Of a stretch of DNA of 54,547 nucleotides, positions 17,235-25,074 are shown in pieces (position 1 is the stretch's first letter; the number at the start of each line of letters is the position of its first letter). The stretch is taken from the NCBI GenBank assembly GCA_017556145.1, contig JAFZCU010000180.1, forward strand, positions 1 through 54,547, given 5' to 3'. A program made the position numbers and the translations under genes. Source of the DNA: Prevotella sp. Its GTDB lineage: Bacteria > Bacteroidota > Bacteroidia > Bacteroidales > Bacteroidaceae. The notes beneath the pieces are model-generated. The model saw only the letters and a list, made by a program, of their open reading frames with translations. It made no database searches and was not told the DNA's origin.

Positions 17235-18158
17235 ATGAAAAAGATCCAGAAAAGCATTATGATGCTGGCCGCCGTGCTGATGGCAGGTGTCGCTATGACC
17301 TCGTGCAGTAGCGAGGAGGAAATGAATGTTCAGGAGCAGCCTGTACAGGGCAAGTAAGTCATGAAAATCGATGCCAAAAGGAGCAATAACGCCACCCGCG
17401 CCGTCGGATTAGTCGATGGAGAACTCATAGCCAGATGGCTTACTACTGATGTCATAACAGTATTAGACTATCACACAAATGAGACTCTCGGCACACTTAC
17501 GCCACAGAGCGAAGGCGTAGAGAGCGCACTGGTTGGAACCCTCACCGCTCCGGCATCAGAAAACACATACCTCCTTATTGCCAGATCGGCAAGTGCTACT
17601 GCCATTCCTGGTTTTGATTATACCGGGCAGGTCGGAACAATGGCAAGCTTATCAAAGTGCGACTATTCGACTGCTATTATCGAGGCTGAAGAAGATGATT
17701 ATATAATTACAGCCAATAACAGCGTTCAGTTTAATAACGAGCAAGCCATGGTGGAATTCTCGCTGTGGAACGAATACACAAATGCGGTTAATGTTAAAAA
17801 ACTGACCATCGATTGCTATAGTGGCGATAAAATCAAAGACGGCGTTATTGACGGAGCTGATTCGGACATGATATTATGCGTAAATTATGATTCGACAGTA
17901 ACAAAGAAATACACATTCGGTCCACTGGAAATCAATCTCGCAATAGCCAATTACGTTGTTAAGGCAGCGATTAAGATGGGTAACACTAATGAAACGGTCA
18001 AGATCACGGCAGAAACAGAAGATGGTATTTATTCCTTTTCAAAGGATAACGTGACGTTTGAAGAAGGTAAATACTACTCTGTCACGATAGAAGATATGAG
18101 CAAGATGGCTAGCAGCCGCAAGACCTACGGCGATCCGATAGTTCAAGTATGGGAGTAA
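17235..18158 (+). pseudogene. Fimbrillin-like lipoprotein gene interrupted by an in-frame stop
   Basis: The reading frame opens at ATG 17235 with a lipoprotein signal peptide (MKKIQKSIMMLAAVLMAGVA, then MTSC with the lipidated Cys). After 40 residues it meets TAA at 17355-17357. The same frame continues at once as a 265-residue ORF from ATG 17361 to 18158. Joined, the product would be about 306 residues, normal for Bacteroidales fimbrillin-like (Mfa/FimA-type) surface lipoproteins. The downstream part has the usual post-signal KRSNNATRA segment, a beta-sandwich pattern and the late motif FEEGKYYSVTIEDM. It ends in SRKTYGDPIVQVWE. A single substitution explains the break. Sequencing error, a true pseudogene or suppression are open. 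The downstream ORF alone would lack a signal peptide. Confidence 0.72.
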
Positions 18159-18250
18159 CAATCTGAAATAACGCAAAGAAATAAGCAAGTTGAAGAGAAA
18201 ATCACCCTGAATTGAGATATTAATCGTTAAATAAAAATAAAAGTATAAAT

Positions 18251-18287
18251 AAAATCCAGTCCGCCTGAAAAACGGATTGGATTTTTT
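18251..18287 (+). terminator. Intrinsic terminator after the fimbrillin-like gene
   Basis: AATCCAGTCCG and CGGATTGGATT pair (11 bp with one G-T wobble) around a short A-rich loop, then TTTTTT follows. It lies about 95 bp after the stop at 18158. Confidence 0.85.
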
Positions 18288-18289
18288 CG

Positions 18290-18297
18290 TATATTTG
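18290..18297 (+). promoter_or_regulatory. Possible -7 box ahead of the 41-bp repeat
   Basis: TATATTTG fits TAnnTTTG directly after the terminator. No TTTG is found at the right distance upstream. If used, the transcript would run through the 41-bp hairpin repeats into the DUF6261 gene with a leader of about 245 bases. Confidence 0.35.
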
Positions 18298-18351
18298 TAA
18301 ACGATAAATGACAAATAAGATTGATGCATGAAATTTATGTTGCAGAATGGC

Positions 18352-18496
18352 GCCGTAGGACAACAACAGCGCTTTCCCGAGCGGAAATCGTCGCTGTAGG
18401 GTAGCAACAGCATTTTCCCGAAAGGGAATCGTCGAAGCAGGGCTACAATAGCATTTTCCACAAAGGAAAACATTGCAGTAGGGCTACAATAGCAAT
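18352..18496. repeat. 41-bp tandem repeat with conserved hairpins, about 3.5 copies
   Basis: Units start at 18352, 18393, 18434 and 18475 (the last is partial). Each full unit carries a short inverted repeat whose sequence differs while pairing is kept: TTTCC/GGAAA in unit 1, TTCCC-GAAA-GGGAA in unit 2 and TTTTCC/GGAAAA in unit 3. A second small stem lies around CAACAGC or GGCTACAATAGC. The 41-bp period is not a multiple of three, which argues against coding. It fills the gap between the terminator at 18251-18287 and the DUF6261 gene. Function unknown; a structured 5' leader or a recombination substrate are possible. Confidence 0.8.
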
Positions 18497-18548
18497 TCAA
18501 AATATAGAGAACAGATTATTAGTATTCATCTTTTAAAAACAAGAGCTT

Positions 18549-19514
18549 ATGATTCAACTTGCGATTCAAACCAAGGATCTGCCGCTGACGCGGCTTTCGA
18601 ATTCTGTGCTGGTAGGCACGATGAAATTCACTCTCGACCAGTTCAACCTCGCCTTCCCCGTAGCCGCGCCGGCGCCGGACCGTCTGGGCGAACAGTTCAG
18701 CGAATTCTCGGCGAGCTACAGCCGCCTGAACTCAGCCTATGCCCTCACCCGCGAGAGCCTGATAACACAGGATATCGCTAGCCTCGATGAAGAGGGCGAC
18801 CAGCTATGGATAGGAACGAAGGAGACCGTGGAAGGAGCGCGCCGCATGACGGCAGTGCCGACGAGAAAACAAGCGGGCGACAGGCTGAACGTGTTTCTTA
18901 AGAAATACAAGGTCGACGTGAAGGAAAACATGATATCCGAATGGTCGAAAATCCAGCAGGCCTGCGAAGAAGCAAACGGTTCGGAGCAGCTGACGGCCGA
19001 TCTGGCGACACTCGGACTGACGGAGATATGGGCGCGGCTGACTGAAATCGCAGGACTGCTGCGTGACAAGATCACCGAGCGCTCGGCCGAACTACCTGCC
19101 CAAAAGGCCATGAAGCAGGCCCGCGAGGCCATCTATCCCGAGTATCGTGCGCTCATCCGGCTGTTGAACAGCTACGCAGATACCGATGTAGACCTGCATC
19201 GTTTTGACGCGCTCATCCAGGGGCTTAACAACAACATCGACTACGTGAAGATCCACGCTATCACAAAGGAGAGCCCGGGATCGGGCGACAATCAGAACAA
19301 TCCGTCAAATCCGATCAATCCAGGAGAGTCCGGAGGCGATGAAGAGCCAAGCGGTGGCAACGGCAACGGGGGCGATGAACACGGAGGCCAAGACACGCCA
19401 GGTGGTGGGGAAACGCCAGGTGGAGATACGCCGAGCGGAGGCGACAATGGTGGTGGCGATGACAATGGCGGCGGGGACGGCGGCACCGACTCCGACGGCT
19501 TCGATAAGGATTAA
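18549..19514 (+). CDS. DUF6261-like protein with Gly/Asp-rich tail
   Basis: A 321-residue protein with no signal peptide. Residues 1 to about 245 are mostly helical, with segments such as YALTRESLITQDIASLDEEGD and YPEYRALIRLLNSYADTD, resembling Bacteroidetes proteins grouped as DUF6261. No biochemical function is known for the group. Residues 250-321 are a low-complexity tail of Gly, Asp, Asn, Pro and Ser (runs such as GGGETPGGDTPSGG), likely disordered and prone to slippage. Codons here are richer in G and C than in the fimbrillin-like gene upstream. The leader contains the 41-bp hairpin repeats, and a terminator lies 44 bp downstream. The family assignment is from memory of sequence pattern and is moderate. 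Confidence 0.72.
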   Translation: MIQLAIQTKDLPLTRLSNSVLVGTMKFTLDQFNLAFPVAAPAPDRLGEQFSEFSASYSRLNSAYALTRESLITQDIASLDEEGDQLWIGTKETVEGARRMTAVPTRKQAGDRLNVFLKKYKVDVKENMISEWSKIQQACEEANGSEQLTADLATLGLTEIWARLTEIAGLLRDKITERSAELPAQKAMKQAREAIYPEYRALIRLLNSYADTDVDLHRFDALIQGLNNNIDYVKIHAITKESPGSGDNQNNPSNPINPGESGGDEEPSGGNGNGGDEHGGQDTPGGGETPGGDTPSGGDNGGGDDNGGGDGGTDSDGFDKD

Positions 19515-19520
19515 GCATCA

Positions 19521-19543
19521 CCTCCGCCGCAATCCGGCGAAGG
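19521..19543. other. Short GC-rich hairpin without T-run
   Basis: CCTCCGCCG and CGGCGAAGG pair with one mismatch around CAATC, seven bases after the DUF6261 stop. No T-run follows; it may help protect the 3' end or simply precede the real terminator. Confidence 0.4.
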
Positions 19544-19557
19544 ATTCAAAAGAAATT

Positions 19558-19588
19558 GGGCTGGCACCCTCACGGGGCCAGCCCTTTT
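19558..19588. terminator. Intrinsic terminator between DUF6261 and TonB receptor genes
   Basis: A perfect 8-bp stem GGGCTGGC/GCCAGCCC is followed by TTTT on the plus strand. It lies between the convergent genes ending at 19514 and 19619 and probably serves the plus-strand gene mainly. Confidence 0.85.
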
Positions 19589-19618
19589 AAAATGATTATG
19601 GGCAATATGTGTAAGGTA

Positions 19619-22120
19619 TTAGAAATGGAAGTTGACATCGAGGCCGAACTGCAGGGGGGTGGCGCGTTGAGCGAAGTTGCGGGTGCCCCCGGCAGCGGAA
19701 GATTGCACAGCGAAGGTGTTATACTTCGTATCCGTGAGGTTGCGGGCCCAGAGAGAAAGCGTAATCAGGCTTCCTTGCCCGTTCGCACCGCCCTTGTGCG
19801 CAAAGGGGATAGCGTAGTCGGCATGTGCGCCAAGCGTAGCGTAGAGCTTCTGGGCGTAGGTGTTGGCTTCATCCCACCAGGTCTTTCCCTGCCCCGCTAT
19901 GTTGGCACCGAGTGTGAAGCGGCCCACGTGCCAGTCGGCCATCGCCGAGAACGTATGCAGCGGCACGAAGGGCACGTAGTTGTCCTTGTAGTCAAGGCGG
20001 CCAGTTGAGGTCTCCGTCCCCTGCGAGGTATTGGATTTGTTGTTCCTCTCCTCGGTATATTCGTCGAATTTAGCATTCGTGAAAGCGTAGGTCACGCCCC
20101 AGTCGAGCGCGTTGTCGAATGCACGGCCGCGGAACGTTGTCTCCAGACCGCAGGAGTGACTTTTACCGGCATTCACCATCATACGGCCGTAATTGCTATT
20201 GGGCTCCATGATGGACAGCTGCTGGTTGCGGATCTGCATGTAATAGAGGGCGATATCGAAGTGCGCCATACCGCCGAAGAGATTCAGGTGGGCACCTGCC
20301 TCGTAGTTCCACGATTCCTCGGGTTTGTAGGCGATGGTTTCTTCAATCACGTCGTAGTCCTGTGCCGTATGCTCCACGTCGTAATCGCCGCGCATGGCAT
20401 CCTGCTGATGGGCGTTGAGCTCGGTCTGGAGCACATCGGAGAACATCTGTATGTTGAATCCTCCGGCGCGATAGCCCTTAGAGGCGAGGACATAGACGTT
20501 GCCGAGGTTCTCGTCGAAGCTGTAGGTGAGTCCGAGCTTCGGCAGCAGCTGCGTGTAGGTTTTCTCACGGCTATCGGCGACGTGCGAGGTCAGATGATAG
20601 GTGGCCTGCCGCTCGGCTGTACCGCCCGTCATATTCATGTAGGCGAGGGCGTCGTATTCGATCTTCACCTTGTCGACGTTGAATCGCAGGCCGAGGGTAA
20701 GCTTGAGGCAGTCACCCAGGAGGATGTTCGACTCGTGGAAGGCGGCGAAGTTCATCGATGGCGTCTTGAACGACTCGGGGACGGCCATCTCTGCCGACAT
20801 GGTCACGCCGCCGATGGCAGCCTCTAAAGCCTTCTCCGCGGCAGCCTCGGCCGATTTCGCGGCAGCGATCTTCGCAGCAGCCTCGGGCATGCCCTGGGAA
20901 ACCATCTGCTCAAGCATCTGGTCGTACATCTGCTGATACATCCGGGGGTACATCGACTGCCGCATGGCGCCCTTCATGGCATTGGTGATGGCATTGCCGA
21001 TGGGGCCGGTGATGGCGTCGCCGAAACTGACGGGGGCATCGGTACGCAGCCACTGATAGGAGCCGAAGAGTCCGCTGGTGTGCTGCCAGATGCTCTTGTC
21101 GTGGGAGCGGAGCACAAACTCCTGGGTCAGAGCGTTCATCTTCTGACGCTGTTCCAGAAGCAGGTAGTCAGGAGCCATGTAGTCCTGATCCATCTGCATG
21201 CGGTCCTGCAGGAACTGGTAGCTGGTAGTCGAGGTGAAGAGCAGCTTGTCTGTGTTATAGCTGATGTTCAAGCCCGTGTTCAGCATATTGCGCTTGTAGC
21301 CGTTCATGATGGTCGTGGCGGGATCATGCCCTTCCTCGCCATAGCCAAAGCCATTCTGATTTACCCACTGATAATCAGCCGTCCAGTCGAACTTCAGCTG
21401 CTGTGAGGGCAGGAAGATGAGGCGCACCTTACCGCCAGCCTCGAGACTGCGGTCGTTTTTCTCGTCGAAGTTCTGATTGTTGATAAAGCCCTTCAGACCG
21501 TTGTAGAAGCCCGCCACCGTAAAGGCGAGTTTCTCGCTCGGACGATGATAGTGAGCCACCTCGACATTTCGATACAGACCGTTGCCGATACCAAGACGGA
21601 TATCGGTTCCCTGATAACGCATGGGATCCTTGGAGTAGACACGCACTAATCCGCCCTCGGTGTTCTGGCCATAGAGCGAGCCTTGCGGGCCTCGCAGGAT
21701 ATCCACGCGGTCGAGCATATAGAAATGGTTGTTGAAAGCGGCCTTCGACATCAGCGGGATATTGTCGTAATAGAGACCGACGGCAGGACTGTTGACGCGT
21801 GAGCCAATGCCACGAACGTACATCGATGAGGTGAGGCGCGAGCCATAAGCTGGCATTACGAACGAGGGCACATACTGCGATAGCTGTGAGAGATCGCGGA
21901 CATTCAACTGTTGGAGCTGTTCGCTGCCAAAGACATTACTGCTCACAGGCTGCAGGCGCAGGCGTACCTGTTCCTTGGGCTGAGCCACGATGGTTACTTC
22001 GTCGAGGTCGATCACCTTGCTGGTATCAGAAAGAGCCTCATCAAATGGATTCACGAGAGTAGAGCCTACAGCAGAGAGCTGACAGGCCAATGCTATCAAA
22101 ACGCAAAAATATTTATTCAT
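19619..22120 (-). CDS. TonB-dependent outer-membrane receptor
   Basis: An 833-residue outer-membrane receptor with a signal peptide (YFCVLIALACQLSAVGS). A TonB-box-like segment is at IDLDEVTIVAQ (37-47). The plug domain (about 50-165) includes SMYVRGIGSRVNSPAVGLY and RVDILRGPQGSLYGQNTEGG. The rest is a 22-strand-type barrel ending PLQFGLDVNFHF with the terminal aromatic residue. There is no SusC-type carboxypeptidase-regulatory extension and no SusD neighbour, so it looks like a siderophore, cobalamin or metal receptor; the substrate is unknown. An unusual Met/Ala-rich helical insert (about 369-448, including AKIAAAKSAEAAAEKALEAA) lies where an extracellular loop is expected. The gene is monocistronic with a probable promoter at 22147. 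Confidence 0.92.
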   Translation of the reverse strand: MNKYFCVLIALACQLSAVGSTLVNPFDEALSDTSKVIDLDEVTIVAQPKEQVRLRLQPVSSNVFGSEQLQQLNVRDLSQLSQYVPSFVMPAYGSRLTSSMYVRGIGSRVNSPAVGLYYDNIPLMSKAAFNNHFYMLDRVDILRGPQGSLYGQNTEGGLVRVYSKDPMRYQGTDIRLGIGNGLYRNVEVAHYHRPSEKLAFTVAGFYNGLKGFINNQNFDEKNDRSLEAGGKVRLIFLPSQQLKFDWTADYQWVNQNGFGYGEEGHDPATTIMNGYKRNMLNTGLNISYNTDKLLFTSTTSYQFLQDRMQMDQDYMAPDYLLLEQRQKMNALTQEFVLRSHDKSIWQHTSGLFGSYQWLRTDAPVSFGDAITGPIGNAITNAMKGAMRQSMYPRMYQQMYDQMLEQMVSQGMPEAAAKIAAAKSAEAAAEKALEAAIGGVTMSAEMAVPESFKTPSMNFAAFHESNILLGDCLKLTLGLRFNVDKVKIEYDALAYMNMTGGTAERQATYHLTSHVADSREKTYTQLLPKLGLTYSFDENLGNVYVLASKGYRAGGFNIQMFSDVLQTELNAHQQDAMRGDYDVEHTAQDYDVIEETIAYKPEESWNYEAGAHLNLFGGMAHFDIALYYMQIRNQQLSIMEPNSNYGRMMVNAGKSHSCGLETTFRGRAFDNALDWGVTYAFTNAKFDEYTEERNNKSNTSQGTETSTGRLDYKDNYVPFVPLHTFSAMADWHVGRFTLGANIAGQGKTWWDEANTYAQKLYATLGAHADYAIPFAHKGGANGQGSLITLSLWARNLTDTKYNTFAVQSSAAGGTRNFAQRATPLQFGLDVNFHF

Positions 22121-22146
22121 TATTTATCTTTTTACCTTTTCGGCTG

Positions 22147-22177
22147 CAAAGGTACAACTATTTTCCGACATCTGCAA
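22147..22177 (-). promoter_or_regulatory. Promoter for the TonB-dependent receptor
   Basis: On the minus strand TACCTTTG (22154-22147) fits the -7 box. A degenerate ATTG sits 20 bp upstream of it. The -7 box is 26 bp before the start codon. Confidence 0.6.
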
Positions 22178-22190
22178 TACCTATTTATAT

Positions 22191-23159
22191 TTATTTTTGC
22201 AGCAAAAGGCGATAAATGGCAAAAACAATGTAGGCAATCAGCAGCGGATAGCCTATATAATATAAGGTGGTGACGCTGAAAACCACATAGTCGACGGCAC
22301 ATACCGCTGCCAGACCGCCAAGATAAAGAATCGTCTCGCCCAGCGGCAGATGGTGGTAGACATCGTCGACCGTTGCAATGGCCACGATGAGCAGTCCCCA
22401 GACAAAGATGACAAACAAACCGAGATGCCACGGCAGCGCATAGGGATTAAGCGATGGATGATAATAGAAATGGCGCCACATCTCCGGCGCAAAGAGCTGG
22501 ATGGAGCTGTAGAGCACTGCCGATGCCGCCACGAGCAGGCAGAGCAATGTGGGATAAAACGAGGGGATATCGTTGAAATGTACAATCTTTGCGCCCTTGC
22601 GCAGCAAGCGTCGCACACCGTAGGCCCCACCGACAAGTGCGCAGAAGGCAAGGAAAATCAACAGATGGGAATCGGAGAAGAAGTCGATGAACTGACTGAT
22701 GGGATCATCGGGCGATACCGCTAACAAGAGATCTGACTCACGCACCCAACCGAAGGTGAGCTGATCGCGCGCCACCTTCACCCAAACGCTGTCGATGGAG
22801 TCCGTCGGTACAGTGCGGATATCGGCCACCACAAGATGATCGTGTCGACGGAGCGTAATGGAATCCACCAGCGAGAGCATCGGCATGGTTTCCTCACCGG
22901 CCGTGATCTCCGCCGTGAGGATGTCGGGCACGGGCATCATTTCGTTCTGCTGCTCAAGGATTTTAAGCGAGTCGCGTTTGACGACGAAGTTGTAGCCTTG
23001 CGTGTAGTGATGGGTGGTATAGAAAGAGATGGAATCGAGCTGCTGCTCGGTAAGATTCCAGGCATCAGACGTAATCGGACCCTGATTGTAGCAACTGCAG
23101 AGCAGTTGATATAAGATGAAAGATGTAAGAAATATGAGAAGGCTACGGCGCATAGACAT
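22191..23159 (-). CDS. Membrane lipoprotein with SH3-like segment and five helices
   Basis: A 322-residue protein. The N-terminus is a signal sequence with a lipobox-like LCSC near residues 20-23. A soluble segment (about 25-160) follows, ending in WVKVARDQLTFGWVRESDLL, which resembles a bacterial SH3-like fold. The second half has about five hydrophobic helices (roughly 167-185, 203-222, 245-268, 276-296, 299-318). I do not recognise a named family. The start overlaps the end of the U32 gene by 17 bases; an alternative Met two codons later would still overlap. The overlap suggests co-transcription with metA and U32. If the Cys is lipidated, the protein would be anchored at the periplasmic face with a polytopic tail, an uncommon combination. 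Confidence 0.7.
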   Translation of the reverse strand: MSMRRSLLIFLTSFILYQLLCSCYNQGPITSDAWNLTEQQLDSISFYTTHHYTQGYNFVVKRDSLKILEQQNEMMPVPDILTAEITAGEETMPMLSLVDSITLRRHDHLVVADIRTVPTDSIDSVWVKVARDQLTFGWVRESDLLLAVSPDDPISQFIDFFSDSHLLIFLAFCALVGGAYGVRRLLRKGAKIVHFNDIPSFYPTLLCLLVAASAVLYSSIQLFAPEMWRHFYYHPSLNPYALPWHLGLFVIFVWGLLIVAIATVDDVYHHLPLGETILYLGGLAAVCAVDYVVFSVTTLYYIGYPLLIAYIVFAIYRLLLQK

Positions 23160-25074
23160 TCATTTGGCAATGTTGGCAATCGAACTCAAGACGGAAACGG
23201 CGACCATCGCCTAAAACGAGAGAGAGCGGCTCCTGCCATTGAGGCCGCTGACCGCCATATCTGACACAATAGCCGAGGGAATAACGGATGCAATGACGAC
23301 ACTGCATGATGGGCCCCTTGCCGCCTTTCAGTTCATAGGCAGTCAGTTCCTTCACACCGTAGAAATCGCACGCCTCATGGTTTGAAATGTTGTAGAGGTA
23401 GGGATGGTTTAGAGGTGAAAGGTGAGAAAGGCTACGGGTAGGCGAGCTTTGCTCGGGAATGGCAAGAGGTGAGAGATTAGATCTGTCCTCTGAGTCTGCA
23501 GAAGAAGTATTCGGAGAACTCGGAATATTCGGAGTAATCGGAGTATTCGGAGTAATCGGAGTATTCTGAGTAATCGGCGCGGTCTTAAGGCGCTCCACCA
23601 ACTGACGTCGCATGTCGGAGAGCAGGCTATTGGGGATGAAGTAGTTGAAATCGGCAGGGATGTCCACCTCATCACATGAGTAGATGGTATCACCGAGTTT
23701 CGTCAGCTGTCGGATGATGTTTTCGCGCTGCGGAAGCTGCGCAATCTGGTGTTCTGCGGGGACATGAATCAGGCTATCCTCGGCGCTAAGCTCAAAGCCA
23801 TCAGGGACAGCGCGAAGTGCCATGCGGATCGGAATGCGACGTTCAGCACTCGTCTTCGACATCAGACGGTCGAACTCCTGGTCATTGTTGCGGTAGAGTC
23901 GCATGCCAGGCTTGAGTCCCTGCGGCATACGATAAGGATAGATACGGTTGCCTTCGACCTTATTGGCCCGGAAGCCTACCAGCTGACGCGCTTCATTGAG
24001 GAAACAGAGCCCGTCGCCATTAGTGAAGCTCGCCACACCCGCCACATTGAATGAAAGACCACGAATCTCCTTCACAATACCGACATAGGCACCCATTGCC
24101 TTGGGTGTATCCATCGAGGCGATGTCCGGCATTTCCGAACTGCATTCACCTACCCGCAGCCTTTGCCGACCATGCAGGAAATAAGTGGTATAGCCGCGAT
24201 TGAAGGTCTTGTCAAGATCGGGGGTGAAAATGTATTTGCATTCGCCGTGCGAGCTGCGACAATATTGGTCGGGATGACGCTTCACGATTGCATTGAGCCG
24301 CTGACTATAAGCTGCCGTGACGTTCTTCACATAGGAGAGATCCTTCAAACGGCCTTCGATCTTGAACGACGTCGCACCAGCCTCGATGAGTTCCTCAAGA
24401 AGGTCGATGCGGTTCATATCTTTCAGCGAGAGCAGATAGCGGTCGGATACTACCTCCCTACCCTTTGCGTCCTCAAGCGAAAACTGCATACGACAGAACT
24501 GCGCACATTCGCCACGATTGGCACTGCGCCCGAAACAATATTGCGAGGCATAGCAATGTCCGGAATAGCTCACACAAAGGGCGCCATGCACAAACACTTC
24601 AAGCTCTACGTCGGGCACTTGCCTGTGGATTTCCTTCATCTCGTCGAGTGAAAGTTCACGAGCCAGCACCACTCTGGAGAAGCCGACATCACGCAGCCAC
24701 TGTACTTTCTCTACCGTACGATTGTCGGTCTGCGTGGAAGCATGTGCCGCCATCGGCAAGTCATGCATCATCTGGAGTACTGCCATATCCTGAACCAGGA
24801 TGGCATCAACACCGGCTTCCTGCAAGTCATGAAGTAGCTGACGCGTTGCCTCCAGTTCTTCGTCGTAGATGATGGTATTCACCGTGACATAGACGTTCGC
24901 ACCAAAGGGATGCGCATAGTTGCAGAGCTTCCGGATATCGTCGACACTATTGCCTGCAGCAACACGGGCACCGAAACGAGGGGCTCCGATATAAACGGCA
25001 TCGGCACCGTGGTCGATGGCAGCAATGCCATATTCCAGATTCTTGGCGGGGGCAAGTAGTTCTAAGGCTCTCAA
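23143..25074 (-). CDS. U32 family protein, RlhA-type (23S rRNA hydroxylation)
   Basis: A 643-residue U32 protein. Residues 1-270 carry LLAPAKNLEYGIAAIDHGAD, GADAVYIGAPRFGAR, the Cys-containing VHGALCVSYSGHCY and a stretch with GECAQFCR, then SLKDMNRIDLLEELIEAG. A C-terminal half of the DUF3656 kind follows. This layout and length match E. coli RlhA, which hydroxylates C2501 of 23S rRNA. Cysteines at the far C-terminus (CRHC, DCQHCQ) may bind metal. The start is a TTG directly after the metA stop; the two genes are in the same frame separated by just that TAA. A long insert (about 500-545) comes from a period-9 repeat and flanking heptamer-like sequence. Confidence 0.85.
   Translation of the reverse strand: MRALELLAPAKNLEYGIAAIDHGADAVYIGAPRFGARVAAGNSVDDIRKLCNYAHPFGANVYVTVNTIIYDEELEATRQLLHDLQEAGVDAILVQDMAVLQMMHDLPMAAHASTQTDNRTVEKVQWLRDVGFSRVVLARELSLDEMKEIHRQVPDVELEVFVHGALCVSYSGHCYASQYCFGRSANRGECAQFCRMQFSLEDAKGREVVSDRYLLSLKDMNRIDLLEELIEAGATSFKIEGRLKDLSYVKNVTAAYSQRLNAIVKRHPDQYCRSSHGECKYIFTPDLDKTFNRGYTTYFLHGRQRLRVGECSSEMPDIASMDTPKAMGAYVGIVKEIRGLSFNVAGVASFTNGDGLCFLNEARQLVGFRANKVEGNRIYPYRMPQGLKPGMRLYRNNDQEFDRLMSKTSAERRIPIRMALRAVPDGFELSAEDSLIHVPAEHQIAQLPQRENIIRQLTKLGDTIYSCDEVDIPADFNYFIPNSLLSDMRRQLVERLKTAPITQNTPITPNTPITPNIPSSPNTSSADSEDRSNLSPLAIPEQSSPTRSLSHLSPLNHPYLYNISNHEACDFYGVKELTAYELKGGKGPIMQCRHCIRYSLGYCVRYGGQRPQWQEPLSLVLGDGRRFRLEFDCQHCQMNVYAP
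23512..23574. repeat. Longest period-9 array, inside the U32 gene
   Basis: Seven 9-bp units: CGGAGAACT, CGGAATATT, CGGAGTAAT, CGGAGTATT, CGGAGTAAT, CGGAGTATT and CTGAGTAAT. On the minus strand they encode an alternating TPITPN pattern with Gln and Ile variants. Nearby heptamer-like sequence (GAGGTGA, AAGGTGA near 23410; GAGGTGAGAGATTA near 23466) and a CGAGC-TTT-GCTCG hairpin belong to the same insert. Confidence 0.85.

Noticed and set aside
17361-18158. Independent cytoplasmic 265-residue protein
   Set aside because: It continues the frame of the lipoprotein signal peptide directly across one stop codon and looks like the mature part of a fimbrillin-like protein, so a broken gene is more likely.
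18352-18496. CRISPR array
   Set aside because: The units are directly adjacent with no unique spacers, the similarity extends over the whole 41 bp, and no cas genes are present.
18039-18500. 153-codon minus-strand frame across the fimbrillin-like end, terminator and 41-bp repeats
   Set aside because: It runs through a terminator and a repeat whose period is not a multiple of three; the sequence is not protein-like and no promoter was seen.
19292-19521. Antisense Pro/Ser-rich and Arg-rich frames opposite the DUF6261 tail
   Set aside because: They are reflections of the Gly/Asp-rich low-complexity tail on the plus strand.
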